Below, one piece after another: positions 43,054 through 51,884 of a DNA stretch of 64,000 bases. The position numbers and the translations under genes are program-made. The notes beneath the pieces are model-generated. The model was given only the letters and a program-made list of their open reading frames with translations. It ran no database searches and had not been told where the DNA came from. The stretch comes from Prado023 sp964418695 (GTDB lineage Bacteria > Actinomycetota > Actinomycetes > S36-B12 > CAIYMF01). Each line of letters starts with the position of its first letter. The stretch's first letter is position 1. Location of the stretch: the NCBI GenBank assembly GCA_964418695.1, contig CAYQMN010000008.1:62001-126000 (forward strand). The letters run 5' to 3'.

Positions 43054-44190
43054 ATGGGCGACATGACCATCCGTCCCGAGGACGTCCCGGTGCTGGAGCG
43101 GCAGGTCACCGAGACCGAGGTTCGCGCGCTGACCCCCACCGGCGGCGGCGAGCGCGACGTGCGGATCACCGACTCCACCCTGCGCGACGGCTCGCACGCG
43201 ATGGCCCACCAGTTCACCGAGGCCCAGGTCCGCTCCGTCGTGCATGCCCTGGACCGGGCCGGGGTCGAGGTCATCGAGGTGACCCACGGCGACGGGCTCG
43301 GCGGCTCCAGCTTCAACTACGGCTTCAGCCTCGTGGACGAGCTCGACCTGATCCGCGCGGCCGTCGACGAGGCCACGCGGGCCCGGATCGCGGTCCTCAT
43401 GCTGCCCGGGCTGGGCACGGTCCGGCACCTGAAGCAGGCGCACGACGCCGGTGCCTCGGTGGCGCGGATCGCCACCCACTGCACCGAGGCCGACGTGTCC
43501 GTCCAGCACTTCGCGGCGGCCCGGGCGCTGGGCATGGAGACCGTCGGCTTCCTGATGCTCTCCCACCGCGCGTCCCCCGGCGAGCTGGCCCGGCAGGCCC
43601 GGATCATGGTCGACGCAGGCGCCCAGTGCGTCTACGTCGTGGACTCGGCGGGCGCCCTGGTGCTGGCCAGTGCCCAGGACCGCATCCGCGCGGTCATCGA
43701 CGAGATCGGCCACCAGGCGCAGGTCGGCTTCCACGGCCACCAGAACCTGTCGATGGGCGTGGCCAACTCCGTGCTCGCCCACCAGGCCGGCGCCCGGCAG
43801 ATCGACGGCGCCCTGTGCGCGCTCGGCGCCGGAGCCGGCAACTCGCCCACCGAGGTGCTCGCGGCCACGTTCGAGCGGCTGGGCGTGCGCACCGGGATCG
43901 ACCTGGGCGAGGTGCTGTCCGCGGCCGACGACGTCGTGCGTCCCTTCATCCCGCGGCTGCCTTGGATGGATCGCGCCTCGATCACCCAGGGATACGCCGG
44001 TGTCTACAGCTCGTTCCTGCTGCACGCCGAGCGCGCCGCCGAGCGATACGGCGTCCCCGCCCACGCGATCCTGGCGCGCGTCGGCGAGCTCGGCTACGTC
44101 GGCGGCCAGGAGGACATGATCATCGACATCGCCCTGCAGCTGCAGGAGGAGCAGGAGCTCGGCGACCTCGCCGGCATCGGCGTGCGCTGA
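43054..44190 (+). CDS. mhpE: 4-hydroxy-2-oxovalerate aldolase
   Basis: This metal-dependent class II aldolase of 378 residues splits 4-hydroxy-2-oxovalerate into pyruvate and acetaldehyde. It has TDSTLRDGSHAMAHQFT with Arg44, Asp45 and His48, the metal His pair in GFHGHQNLSMG and the C-terminal communication domain (about 300-370). Compared with DmpG it has about 27 extra N-terminal residues containing VPVLERQVTETEVRALTP. It begins one base after the dehydrogenase stop and closes the pathway. Confidence 0.94.
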   Translation: MGDMTIRPEDVPVLERQVTETEVRALTPTGGGERDVRITDSTLRDGSHAMAHQFTEAQVRSVVHALDRAGVEVIEVTHGDGLGGSSFNYGFSLVDELDLIRAAVDEATRARIAVLMLPGLGTVRHLKQAHDAGASVARIATHCTEADVSVQHFAAARALGMETVGFLMLSHRASPGELARQARIMVDAGAQCVYVVDSAGALVLASAQDRIRAVIDEIGHQAQVGFHGHQNLSMGVANSVLAHQAGARQIDGALCALGAGAGNSPTEVLAATFERLGVRTGIDLGEVLSAADDVVRPFIPRLPWMDRASITQGYAGVYSSFLLHAERAAERYGVPAHAILARVGELGYVGGQEDMIIDIALQLQEEQELGDLAGIGVR

Positions 44191-44229
44191 ACGCTCGTCG
44201 GCTCGCCCCGGACCGGCAGGGAGGCATCT

Positions 44230-45207
44230 GTGAGAGCAGTGGTCGCGTCGCGGGCGGGGTCTCTTGCCGAGGTGCTCGCGGTGCAGGAGCTGCCCGATCC
44301 TGACGAGCTCGGCAGCGGGCAGGTCGTGGTTCGGATGGTCGCCAGCACCATCAACCCTTCCGACGCGGTCGCGGTGTCCGGCGCCTACGGCTCGCGCACC
44401 ACGTTCCCGTTCGTCGCGGGGTTCGAGGGCGTCGGGGTCATCGAGCGGGTCGGGCCGGGCGGGCCGGCAGAGGTGATCGGCCGTCGCGTCCTGCCCATCG
44501 GATCGGCTGGATGCTGGGCACAGCACAAGCGGGTCGACCTGTCCTGGTGCATCCCCGTACCGGACGCGGTCCCCGACGAGGTCGCATGCTTCGCCTACGT
44601 CAACCCGCTGACCGCGCACCTCATGATCGAACGGCACTGGCGCGCCGACGTGCGCAGCGTGGCGATCACTGCCGCGACCTCCACCATCGCCGATCACCTG
44701 GCGCAGCTGCTCCAGCTCAAGGGCGTCACGCCGATCGGCCTGGTGCGCGCAGACGCGCGCCGCGCCGTCACGGAACCGGCACGATGGAAGGCCCTGATCG
44801 ACACGCGGGACCCGGCGTGGCCGGCACGCCTGCGGCACGAGTCGGGCGGGGAGCTCGGCCTCGCGCTCGATTGCGTCGGCGCGGAGCAGGGCCTCACCCT
44901 CGTCCGCGCGCTGGCGCCCGGCGCAGTGCTGGTGCACTACGGCCTCTTGAGCGGCACGCCGCTGCCCGTGGCCTGCTTCGAGCAGCCCCACGGCAGGCGG
45001 GTCGAGCTGTTCCGGCTGCGAGACCTCGTCCGCACCTGGCCGCGAGAGTCGCTGCCCGCGCTGTTCTCGCCGGTGTTCGAGCATCTCCGGGCTGGCCGAC
45101 TGGTCACGCCGATCGCACGGACCCTGCCGTTGACGTCGGTGCCCGCATGCTTGGCCGCAAGTCCCCGCGGCCCGGCGGGCAAGGTCCTCGTCGACTGCCA
45201 ACGGTGA
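44230..45207 (+). CDS. MDR-superfamily oxidoreductase (quinone/enoyl reductase-like)
   Basis: This zinc-free medium-chain dehydrogenase of 325 residues resembles 2-enoyl thioester or quinone reductases. The N-terminal GroES-like part (about 1-120) has STINPSDAVAVSGAYG and PFVAGFEGVGVIERVGPGG. The Rossmann part (about 125-270) begins near NPLTAHLMIE, but the usual AxxGxxG motif is replaced by ITAATSTIADHLAQL. GTG 44230 follows GGGAGG. It lies 39 bp after the aldolase and may be read with the aromatic operon. Its substrate is not known. Confidence 0.85.
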   Translation: MRAVVASRAGSLAEVLAVQELPDPDELGSGQVVVRMVASTINPSDAVAVSGAYGSRTTFPFVAGFEGVGVIERVGPGGPAEVIGRRVLPIGSAGCWAQHKRVDLSWCIPVPDAVPDEVACFAYVNPLTAHLMIERHWRADVRSVAITAATSTIADHLAQLLQLKGVTPIGLVRADARRAVTEPARWKALIDTRDPAWPARLRHESGGELGLALDCVGAEQGLTLVRALAPGAVLVHYGLLSGTPLPVACFEQPHGRRVELFRLRDLVRTWPRESLPALFSPVFEHLRAGRLVTPIARTLPLTSVPACLAASPRGPAGKVLVDCQR

Positions 45208-45288
45208 GATCGACCCGGAGAACGAGGTGCGATTCTGGACCGGGGATCGGTGAGCGTCGCCGACACCGAGCGCGCCGTCCAGCCGGCC

Positions 45289-46356
45289 TCAGAGTGACGT
45301 GCTGCGGCGCTCGCTCGATCGCGGGGGCGACGTGCTGCCTCGCAGGACCAGGTGGGTGGGCAGCAGCGTCGACTCGGGGACTGCGTCGCCGTTGACGAGC
45401 CGTGCCACGAGTCGAGCGGCTGCCTCGCCTTGACGGCGGACGTCCTGATGAACCGTGGTGAGGTCCAGCTGCTCGGAGAGGGGGTGGTCGTCGATGCCGA
45501 TGATCGAGATGTCGTCCGGGGCGCGCAGGCCGGCTCGGGCCAGCGTGCGCATGGCCCCGAAGGCGATCTCGTCGGAATGGGCCAGAACAGCGGTCGGGGG
45601 CTCGCGCAGACTCAGCAGGCGGGCCATCGCCTCGGCCCCGAAGCCCGGGCCCCAGGGCACGCGCACGAGCAGGTCGTCGTCGACCGGGTGGCCGGCCTGC
45701 GCCATTGAGCGCTGGTAGGCCATCGCGCGGCCGTCGATGGGCCAGGCGGCTTCGTGCGGGTCGATCGCGTCGATCATGGCGATGCGTCGATGCCCCAGGA
45801 ACAGCAGATGGTCCATGGCCTGCCGCCCCGCGGCGTAGTCGTCGATGCTCACATGCGGATACGGGGCGAACTGCCCACCAGCCGCGGCGACTGACACGCC
45901 CATGAGTGCCAGGCGCTGCTGCTCCTCGGCGTTGACCGGGGTGCCGACGACGAGCACGGCGTCGACCTTGCGCCGGGCCGGCAGGTCGCGGAAGAACCTG
46001 CGTCGCGCGTCCGAGTCGCCGAGCTCGTAGAGGAGAAGGTCGAGATCGGCCTCGCGCAGCACGCTGGCGATCCCGTCGGCCATCTCGCCGAAGAACCACC
46101 GGGCGAGAGTGGGCACGACGACGCCGACTCGGCGGGTGACCCCGCGCGACAGGCCCGACGCCTCGGGGGACACCACGTACGAGAGGCGCTCCGCGATGCG
46201 CAGGACCTTCTCGCGAGTCGCCGGAGCCACCCCCGGAGCGTTCGTGAGCGCCCGCGAGGTCGTGGCCATCGAGACCCCGGCCAGGCGCGCGATGTCGGCC
46301 ATCGTGACCGTCGTCGGGACCGGCGCTGCCGGCTCGCGCTCGCTCGTGGAGCTCAT
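45289..46356 (-). CDS. LacI-family repressor of the oligosaccharide locus
   Basis: This repressor has 355 residues. The N-terminal HTH and hinge helix (about 17-75) read TMADIARLAGVSMATTSRAL and PATREKVLRIAERLSY; the periplasmic-binding-protein-like sensor domain follows. It is divergent from the GH13 gene, and the 362 bp between the start codons contain three palindromes of LacI type, so it probably controls both its own gene and the operon. The effector is expected to be the imported sugar or a product. A sugar ligand is inferred from context. Confidence 0.93.
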   Translation of the reverse strand: MSSTSEREPAAPVPTTVTMADIARLAGVSMATTSRALTNAPGVAPATREKVLRIAERLSYVVSPEASGLSRGVTRRVGVVVPTLARWFFGEMADGIASVLREADLDLLLYELGDSDARRRFFRDLPARRKVDAVLVVGTPVNAEEQQRLALMGVSVAAAGGQFAPYPHVSIDDYAAGRQAMDHLLFLGHRRIAMIDAIDPHEAAWPIDGRAMAYQRSMAQAGHPVDDDLLVRVPWGPGFGAEAMARLLSLREPPTAVLAHSDEIAFGAMRTLARAGLRAPDDISIIGIDDHPLSEQLDLTTVHQDVRRQGEAAARLVARLVNGDAVPESTLLPTHLVLRGSTSPPRSSERRSTSL

Positions 46357-46418
46357 CGACCCTTCCTCCGCCAGACCGGCTCCCCCTGGTGCTGGCGCTC
46401 CGTGCCGGAGTCCTGCGT

Positions 46419-46430
46419 GGAAACGGTTCC
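46419..46430. promoter_or_regulatory. LacI-type operator 1
   Basis: GGAAACGGTTCC within CGTGGAAACGGTTCCGAG. It lies about 65 bp upstream of the LacI gene start and fits autoregulation. Confidence 0.7.
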
Positions 46431-46504
46431 GAGTACGGGACCCAGGGTAACCCTCCCGATCCCGGGATGCGCAGGGGTGGACACCCGCCCGCGTGCGCCG
46501 TCAC

Positions 46505-46516
46505 GGAAGCGGTTCC
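46505..46516. promoter_or_regulatory. LacI-type operator 2
   Basis: GGAAGCGGTTCC, one base different from operator 1, with centre-to-centre distance of 86 bp, close to eight helical turns. Confidence 0.7.
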
Positions 46517-46599
46517 ATCCGTCTCGGGGCGAATGCACCTGCACGCGGGGTTGTCATCGCTGAGGCGAGCGCTGTCGGTGAACCCGACCTCTGTTGCCC

Positions 46600-46629
46600 T
46601 TGACACATTCTGTTCTGTTGCTCCACCAT
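46600..46629 (+). promoter_or_regulatory. Promoter of the GH13/ABC operon
   Basis: TTGACA at 46600-46605 is a perfect -35. Eighteen bases later CACCAT (46624-46629) can serve as a weak -10. Transcription would begin near 46636, just before operator 3. Confidence 0.5.
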
Positions 46630-46637
46630 GACGCCAT

Positions 46638-46649
46638 GGAAACGTTTCC
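46638..46649. promoter_or_regulatory. LacI-type operator 3
   Basis: GGAAACGTTTCC is a perfect palindrome with the central CG of LacI-family operators. It lies at the predicted start of transcription, where a bound repressor would block the operon. Confidence 0.75.
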
Positions 46650-46718
46650 GACGCTCGGCCAGGCCTCATGCGTGGCCTGCGCCGGGGCGGAAGCGACACC
46701 GGTCAGCAGGCGGGCCGC

Positions 46719-48485
46719 ATGAGGCGCCCTCGACTCCGAGACCTCGCCGAGGGCGCCGGAGTCCAGACACGCACGGCGCAGCCGTGGTGGCGCGACGCCG
46801 TCATCTACTCGGTCTACCCCCGCAGCTTCGCCGACTCGGACGGCGACGGCGAGGGCGACCTGCGCGGCGTGCGGAGCCGGCTGGGATACCTGGCGGACCT
46901 CGGCGTCGACGCGGTGTGGATCACCCCGTGGTACCCGTCGCCGATGGCCGACGGCGGCTACGACGTCAGCGACTACTGCGACGTGCACCCGACCTTCGGC
47001 ACCCTCGCGGACGCCGACGCGCTGATCGCCGCCGCCCACGCGCGGGGCATCCGCGTCATCGTCGACATGGTCGCCAACCACACGTCCGAGCAGCATCCCT
47101 GGTTCGAGGCTGCGCTGCGGGCCGGCGCGGGCTCTGCCGAGCGCGACCTCTACATCTTCCGCGACGGGGCCGGCACGGATGGAGAGCTGCCGCCGAACAA
47201 CTGGATCAGCGCCTTCGGCGGCTCGGCCTGGACGCGCACGACGGACGCCGACGGCACGCCGGGCCAGTGGTACCTGCACACGTTCGCGCCGGAGCAGCCG
47301 GACCTCAACTGGCGCAACCACGAGGTGCTGGAGCGCTTCGACGCCATCCTGCGGTTCTGGTTCGACCGGGGGGTCGACGGCATCCGCGTCGACGCGGCCC
47401 CGGCCTTCGTCAAGGACCCCGAGCTGCCCGACGCCGACTACGGCGACGACCCGCGGTTCCTGACGGCGACCTGGGTCGGCAACCCGCACTGGGACGTCGA
47501 CGCCGTGCACGACGTGCTGCGCCGCTGGCGCGCGATCGGCGACTCCTACCCGGGGGATCGGGTGTTCGTCGCCGAGGCGGTCGTCAACGGCCCGGAGCGC
47601 CTGAGCCGGTATGTGCGGCCCGACGAGATGCACACCGCGTTCAACTTCCCGTTCCTCAAAGCCGCGTGGGGCCCGGGACTCAAGGCGGTCATCGACGACA
47701 CCCTGGCCGCGCTCGCTCCCACCGGCGCCCCGGCGACCTGGGTGCTGGCCGGGCACGACGAGCCCCGCCTGGTCACCCGCTACGGGCGCGCGCGCACCAG
47801 CTCGGTGCACATCGCCGACGACGAGGGCACGCCGTGGGACCGGGCGCTGGGGATGCGCCGAGCCCGCGCGGCGGCCCTGCTGCTTCTGGCGCTGCCCGGC
47901 GGGGCGTACCTCTACCAGGGCGAGGAGCTGGGACTGCCCGAGGTCGAGGACATCCCGGACCGCCTGCTGGCCGACCCGATGTGGCTGCGCTCCGGGCAGA
48001 CCATCCGCGGCCGTGATGGCTGCCGGGTGCCGATGCCCTGGAGCGGTGACCAGCCGCCCTACGGCTTCTCGGGCCGGGGGGTCACGACCTGGCTGCCGCA
48101 GCCGGCGGACTGGGCGTCACTGACCGTGCAGGCCGAGTCGGACGACCCGGACTCCATGCTGCGCCTGTACCGGTCCGCCCTGCGACTGCGCCGCGAGCTG
48201 GCCGAGGACAGCGCCGACCAGCTCTCGTGGAATCCGGCCCCCCCCGAGGTCCTCGACTTCACCCGAGGCACGACCCTGCGGTGCCTGGTCAACTTCTCGG
48301 ATCGGCCCCACCCGCTGCCACCGCAGGCCAAGGTCCTCCTGCGCAGCGCCCAGCCGGCCGGCCGGTCCGCGCAGTCCGCGGAGATCGGCCCCGAGATCCA
48401 GCCGGATGGCCCCGTCCCGTCCGTCGGGCCAGACGAAGCCGTCTGGATCCGCGCGAGCGACGGGAGGTCCAGCGACGGCACCTAG
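46719..48485 (+). CDS. GH13 alpha-glucosidase (first of three)
   Basis: This cytoplasmic alpha-glucosidase-like enzyme of 588 residues belongs to GH13. It shows WWRDAVIYSVYPRSFADSDG, region I DMVANHTS, the nucleophile Asp in GIRVDAAPAF, the acid Glu in VFVAEAVVN and the third acid in LAGHDEPR. The active-site order is complete. ATG 46719 was taken as start, giving 23 residues before the domain; ATG 46668 in frame is an alternative, and neither has a strong ribosome site. First gene of the LacI-controlled operon. It is related to the GH13 enzyme at 55230. Confidence 0.9.
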   Translation: MRRPRLRDLAEGAGVQTRTAQPWWRDAVIYSVYPRSFADSDGDGEGDLRGVRSRLGYLADLGVDAVWITPWYPSPMADGGYDVSDYCDVHPTFGTLADADALIAAAHARGIRVIVDMVANHTSEQHPWFEAALRAGAGSAERDLYIFRDGAGTDGELPPNNWISAFGGSAWTRTTDADGTPGQWYLHTFAPEQPDLNWRNHEVLERFDAILRFWFDRGVDGIRVDAAPAFVKDPELPDADYGDDPRFLTATWVGNPHWDVDAVHDVLRRWRAIGDSYPGDRVFVAEAVVNGPERLSRYVRPDEMHTAFNFPFLKAAWGPGLKAVIDDTLAALAPTGAPATWVLAGHDEPRLVTRYGRARTSSVHIADDEGTPWDRALGMRRARAAALLLLALPGGAYLYQGEELGLPEVEDIPDRLLADPMWLRSGQTIRGRDGCRVPMPWSGDQPPYGFSGRGVTTWLPQPADWASLTVQAESDDPDSMLRLYRSALRLRRELAEDSADQLSWNPAPPEVLDFTRGTTLRCLVNFSDRPHPLPPQAKVLLRSAQPAGRSAQSAEIGPEIQPDGPVPSVGPDEAVWIRASDGRSSDGT

Positions 48486-48563
48486 CTGCACGCCAGCCTG
48501 CCGCACACCAGTGAGCCCTGCATGACCTGCACCTGTCAGCACCACTACGTACTGGAGGAAGAC

Positions 48564-49925
48564 ATGCCCACCCACTCACGCCCGACACCCCGTCGGGCCG
48601 CCTCGCGATTCAGGGCCGCTGGAGTCGGCGTCCTGGCCACCGCTACTGCCTTCGCTCTCGTGGCGTGCTCCGCGCCCGGCGGCTCGTCGGGTGACGACGC
48701 GAACGAGCCCAGCTCGGTGAGCACCGACCTGGGGACCGAGCCGATCGCCCTGACCCTCTACGACGGCGCGGGCCTGAAGAACGTCGACGAGGCGCTCATC
48801 AAGGCGTTCACCGACAAGCACCCGAACGTGACCATCACCGGGCGCTACGACCCCGACGACGTCCAGGCCGTGAACGCCCCGCGCGTGCTCTCCTCCGACG
48901 ACCCGCCGGACATCGCGCGCATCAACGCCCTGGCCGACATCGTGCGCAACGGTCAGCTCAGCCCGCTCACGCCCTGGTCCCAGGCCTACGGGTGGAACAT
49001 CCCCGCCGGCCAGCTCGCGCAGTACCAGGTGAACGACCAGTTCGTCCGCGGGTCCGGCACGCAGTACACGGTCGCCAGCGGCTTCGTGCTCACCGGGCTC
49101 TACTACAACACCGATGTCGCGGCCAAGGTCGGGATGACCGCGGCGCCCACGACGCTCGCGGAGCTCGAGACCGCGATGGCGGCTGCCAAGGCTGCGGACG
49201 TCGTGCCGCTCATGGTCGGCAACCAGACCGGTGGCGGGACCATGCCGACCCAGATGCAGATGAACAACCACGTGGGCGCCCAGAAGATCAACGACTGGGT
49301 GTTCGACGTGCCGGGCGCGACGATCAGCACCCCCGAGGCCGAGGCCGGCGTCCAGACGGTGGCCGACTGGATCGGCAAGGGCTACACCAACGACGACGCG
49401 AACGGGACCGACGCGACGACGGCGCTGGGCCGGTTCGCGAAGGGCGAGGCCCTGTTCTTCGGCTCCGGCAACTGGGATGCCAAGGCGCTGCAGGACCAGA
49501 TGGGCGACAAGGTCGCCTTCGTGCTGCCCCCGGTCAACGCCGCGGGTGACAAGCCGCTGGCGATGTCCAACCCGGTCTCGAACTTCGGCATCCCGGCGAA
49601 GTCCGATCAGAAGGATGCCGCGGCTGCCTTCCTGAACTTCCTGCTCACCCCTGAGGCACGTCAGGTGCTCGTGGACAACGGGTTCGCGCCCAGCGGCACC
49701 GGTGCCGCGCCCACCACCGCGGCGGGCTCGCTGAACGAGTCGATCCAGACCGCGTTCGCCCAGCTCATCGAGGCCGACGGTCAGGTGCAGTTCGTCCAGG
49801 ACGCCACCAGCGGCATCAACACCGTGTGGAACCAGCAGACCCAGCTGCTGTTCGCCGGCAAGGTCACTCCCGCGGAGTACCTGAAGAACGTCCAGGCCGA
49901 GTACGAGGACCAGCTCGGCCGATGA
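48564..49925 (+). CDS. Sugar ABC transporter substrate-binding lipoprotein
   Basis: This extracellular sugar-binding lipoprotein has 453 residues. The signal peptide has a basic start (MPTHSRPTPRR), a hydrophobic part and the lipobox LVAC with Cys35. The mature part is a type 1 extracellular solute-binding protein (IALTLYDGAGLKN, NVTITGRYDPDDVQ). ATG 48564 has GGAGGA a few bases upstream and was preferred to an ATG 42 bases earlier. The stop overlaps the first permease gene (ATGA). Its place suggests binding of an oligosaccharide. Confidence 0.94.
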   Translation: MPTHSRPTPRRAASRFRAAGVGVLATATAFALVACSAPGGSSGDDANEPSSVSTDLGTEPIALTLYDGAGLKNVDEALIKAFTDKHPNVTITGRYDPDDVQAVNAPRVLSSDDPPDIARINALADIVRNGQLSPLTPWSQAYGWNIPAGQLAQYQVNDQFVRGSGTQYTVASGFVLTGLYYNTDVAAKVGMTAAPTTLAELETAMAAAKAADVVPLMVGNQTGGGTMPTQMQMNNHVGAQKINDWVFDVPGATISTPEAEAGVQTVADWIGKGYTNDDANGTDATTALGRFAKGEALFFGSGNWDAKALQDQMGDKVAFVLPPVNAAGDKPLAMSNPVSNFGIPAKSDQKDAAAAFLNFLLTPEARQVLVDNGFAPSGTGAAPTTAAGSLNESIQTAFAQLIEADGQVQFVQDATSGINTVWNQQTQLLFAGKVTPAEYLKNVQAEYEDQLGR

Positions 49926-50878
49926 GCACCTTCGACTCCACCCTTGCGGGGGAGGCCGAGGCCACCCTCACCGGGCCCCGTTGGCGGGCCCGGTGGCGGG
50001 GGCGGGGCGGCGGGTCCGGGCGGCGCAACTGGGCTGGCTGGTTCTTCGTCCTGCCCGCCCTGCTGGTCTACCTGGTCTTCGTCATCCGCCCGATGATCTC
50101 GACCATCCAGTACTCGTTCTACAGCTGGAACGGGATCACGCAGGCGACGCCGGTCGGCCTGGACAACTACCGCCGGGTGCTCACCAACCCGCTGTTGCTC
50201 GAGTCGATCTGGCACTCGTTCTTCCTGATGATCTTCTACACGATCCTGCCGGTCATGGGCGGCTTGATCGTGGCGGCGCTCATCCAGGAGATCCGACTGC
50301 GTGGGCTGGCCACCGTGGCCCGGACCACGCTGTTCCTGCCGCAGATCATCCCTGGGGCGGCCGCGGCCATCGCGTGGGTGTGGATGTTCTCCAGCAACGG
50401 CGCGATCAACCAGTTCCTGCGGATGGTCGGCCTGGGCAGCCTCGCGCGGCCATGGCTGGGTGACTTCACGTGGGCGCTGCCCTCGGTGGGCGTCATCGGA
50501 TGGTGGCTCGGTCTGGGCTTCTGCACGATCCTGCTCATGGCCGGGATCGGCAAGATCGACGTGTCGATCTACGAGGCGGCACGGCTGGACGGCGCCAGCT
50601 TCCTGCGGACGTTCCGGGCGGTGACCCTGCCGGGACTGCGTCAGGAGATCGGGGTGTGCGTGACGGTCACCATGATCGCCGCCCTGGCCAGCTTCGACGT
50701 CGTGTTCATGTCCACCCAGGGTGGTCCGGGCACCTCGACGATGGTCCCCGGGGTGCTCATCTACGAGCTGGGCTTCACCAGGTCCCAGGTCGGTCTGGCC
50801 AGCGCGCTGGGCATCGTGCTCACGGTGCTGATCCTCGCGGTCATCCTTCCGATCCAGCGATTCTTCAGGGAGGACTGA
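49922..50878 (+). CDS. Sugar ABC transporter permease (MalF-like)
   Basis: This inner permease subunit of 318 residues has six predicted membrane segments. The EAA loop that contacts the ATPase reads YEAARLDGASFLRTFRAV (near 219-236). The first 35 residues are Arg/Gly-rich and cytoplasmic. It starts within the stop of the binding protein gene, and the second permease follows after three bases. Confidence 0.95.
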   Translation: MSTFDSTLAGEAEATLTGPRWRARWRGRGGGSGRRNWAGWFFVLPALLVYLVFVIRPMISTIQYSFYSWNGITQATPVGLDNYRRVLTNPLLLESIWHSFFLMIFYTILPVMGGLIVAALIQEIRLRGLATVARTTLFLPQIIPGAAAAIAWVWMFSSNGAINQFLRMVGLGSLARPWLGDFTWALPSVGVIGWWLGLGFCTILLMAGIGKIDVSIYEAARLDGASFLRTFRAVTLPGLRQEIGVCVTVTMIAALASFDVVFMSTQGGPGTSTMVPGVLIYELGFTRSQVGLASALGIVLTVLILAVILPIQRFFRED

Positions 50879-50881
50879 GCC

Positions 50882-51706
50882 GTGCAGACCTCAGCGCGCG
50901 AGCGCATCCCCGGTCTCATCCTGCTCTTGGCGGCGATGGTCTTCTCGATCTTCCCGCTGGTGAGCATGCTGTCCGCGGCCCTGCAACCGCAGGGCTCGGT
51001 GCCGACCGGCCTGAGCTGGCCCTCGGACCCGCAGTGGCACAACTTCATCGACGCCTGGCACGTCGCTGACATCACCCCGCTGTTGAAGTCGAGCATCATC
51101 TACGTGCTGGCCGTGGTTCCCATCGCGGCGCTCTTCGCGACGATGGCCGGGTACGCACTCGGCCAGCTGAAGATCCCCGGTGGGGCGGCGCTGCTGTTGC
51201 TGTTCGTCTTCGGTCTCACGCTGCCGCGCGAGGCCACCATCGTGCCGCTGTACTACCAGATCCGTGACCTCGGGCTGCTCGACACGAGGCTGGGCCTGAT
51301 CCTGGTGCTGATCGGCGGCTTCATGCCGTTCGCGGTCTTCTGGATGCGGGCGCACTTCCTCACGATGCCCAAGGAGCTCAGCGAGGCGGCGTCGGTGGAC
51401 GGCGCGAACGCGTGGCAGTCCTTCGTCAAGATCCAGGTGCCGCTCGCGGTCCCTGCCATCTCGTCGATGTGCCTGCTGCTGTTCCTGTGGACGTGGAACA
51501 CGTTCCTCCAGGCGATCGTGCTCATCGAGGATCCGAGCAAGCGAACGATGGCCGGCGCGCTGCAGAACTTCGTCGGGCAGTACTCCACCGACGTGGTCCT
51601 GCTCAACGCCGGGTCGCTGCTCATCATGGCCCCGACCATCGTGGTGTTCCTGTTCTTCCAGCGCCACTTCGTCAAGGCGATGATCTCCGGCGCGATCAAG
51701 GGCTGA
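50882..51706 (+). CDS. Sugar ABC transporter permease (MalG-like)
   Basis: This is the second permease subunit, 274 residues, six membrane segments. The EAA loop is SEAASVDGANAWQSFVKI near 167-184. The start is GTG 50882, three bases after the first permease stop. It ends in KAMISGAIKG, the usual C-terminus of MalG-type permeases. Confidence 0.95.
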   Translation: MQTSARERIPGLILLLAAMVFSIFPLVSMLSAALQPQGSVPTGLSWPSDPQWHNFIDAWHVADITPLLKSSIIYVLAVVPIAALFATMAGYALGQLKIPGGAALLLLFVFGLTLPREATIVPLYYQIRDLGLLDTRLGLILVLIGGFMPFAVFWMRAHFLTMPKELSEAASVDGANAWQSFVKIQVPLAVPAISSMCLLLFLWTWNTFLQAIVLIEDPSKRTMAGALQNFVGQYSTDVVLLNAGSLLIMAPTIVVFLFFQRHFVKAMISGAIKG

Positions 51707-51775
51707 CCGGCCCTGCGCAGGCCAGTGGAGCGCGGACCCAGACGCGACGGGTGCGCGCTCCACTCGCCCCGGAGA

Positions 51776-51871
51776 ACCGGAACTGACGAGAACCGGAACT
51801 GACGAACACCGGAACTGACGAACACCGGAACTGACGAACACCGGAACTGACGAGCACCGGAACTGACGACG
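51776..51871. repeat. Six 16 bp tandem repeats
   Basis: The core ACCGGAACTGACGA occurs six times with starts at 51776, 51792, 51808, 51824, 51840 and 51856, an exact 16 bp period. The two spacer bases vary (GA, AC, AC, AC, GC, CG). The array ends 13 bp before the GH13 start at 51885 and fills most of the 178 bp gap after the second permease. The period is not a multiple of three, so it is not coding. Confidence 0.95.
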
Positions 51872-51884
51872 TCCAAGGAGGGGA

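Noticed and set aside
42892..45201. 769-residue open frame antisense to the aldolase and MDR genes
   Set aside because: Composition is that of a shadow frame; both plus-strand genes have full catalytic motifs.
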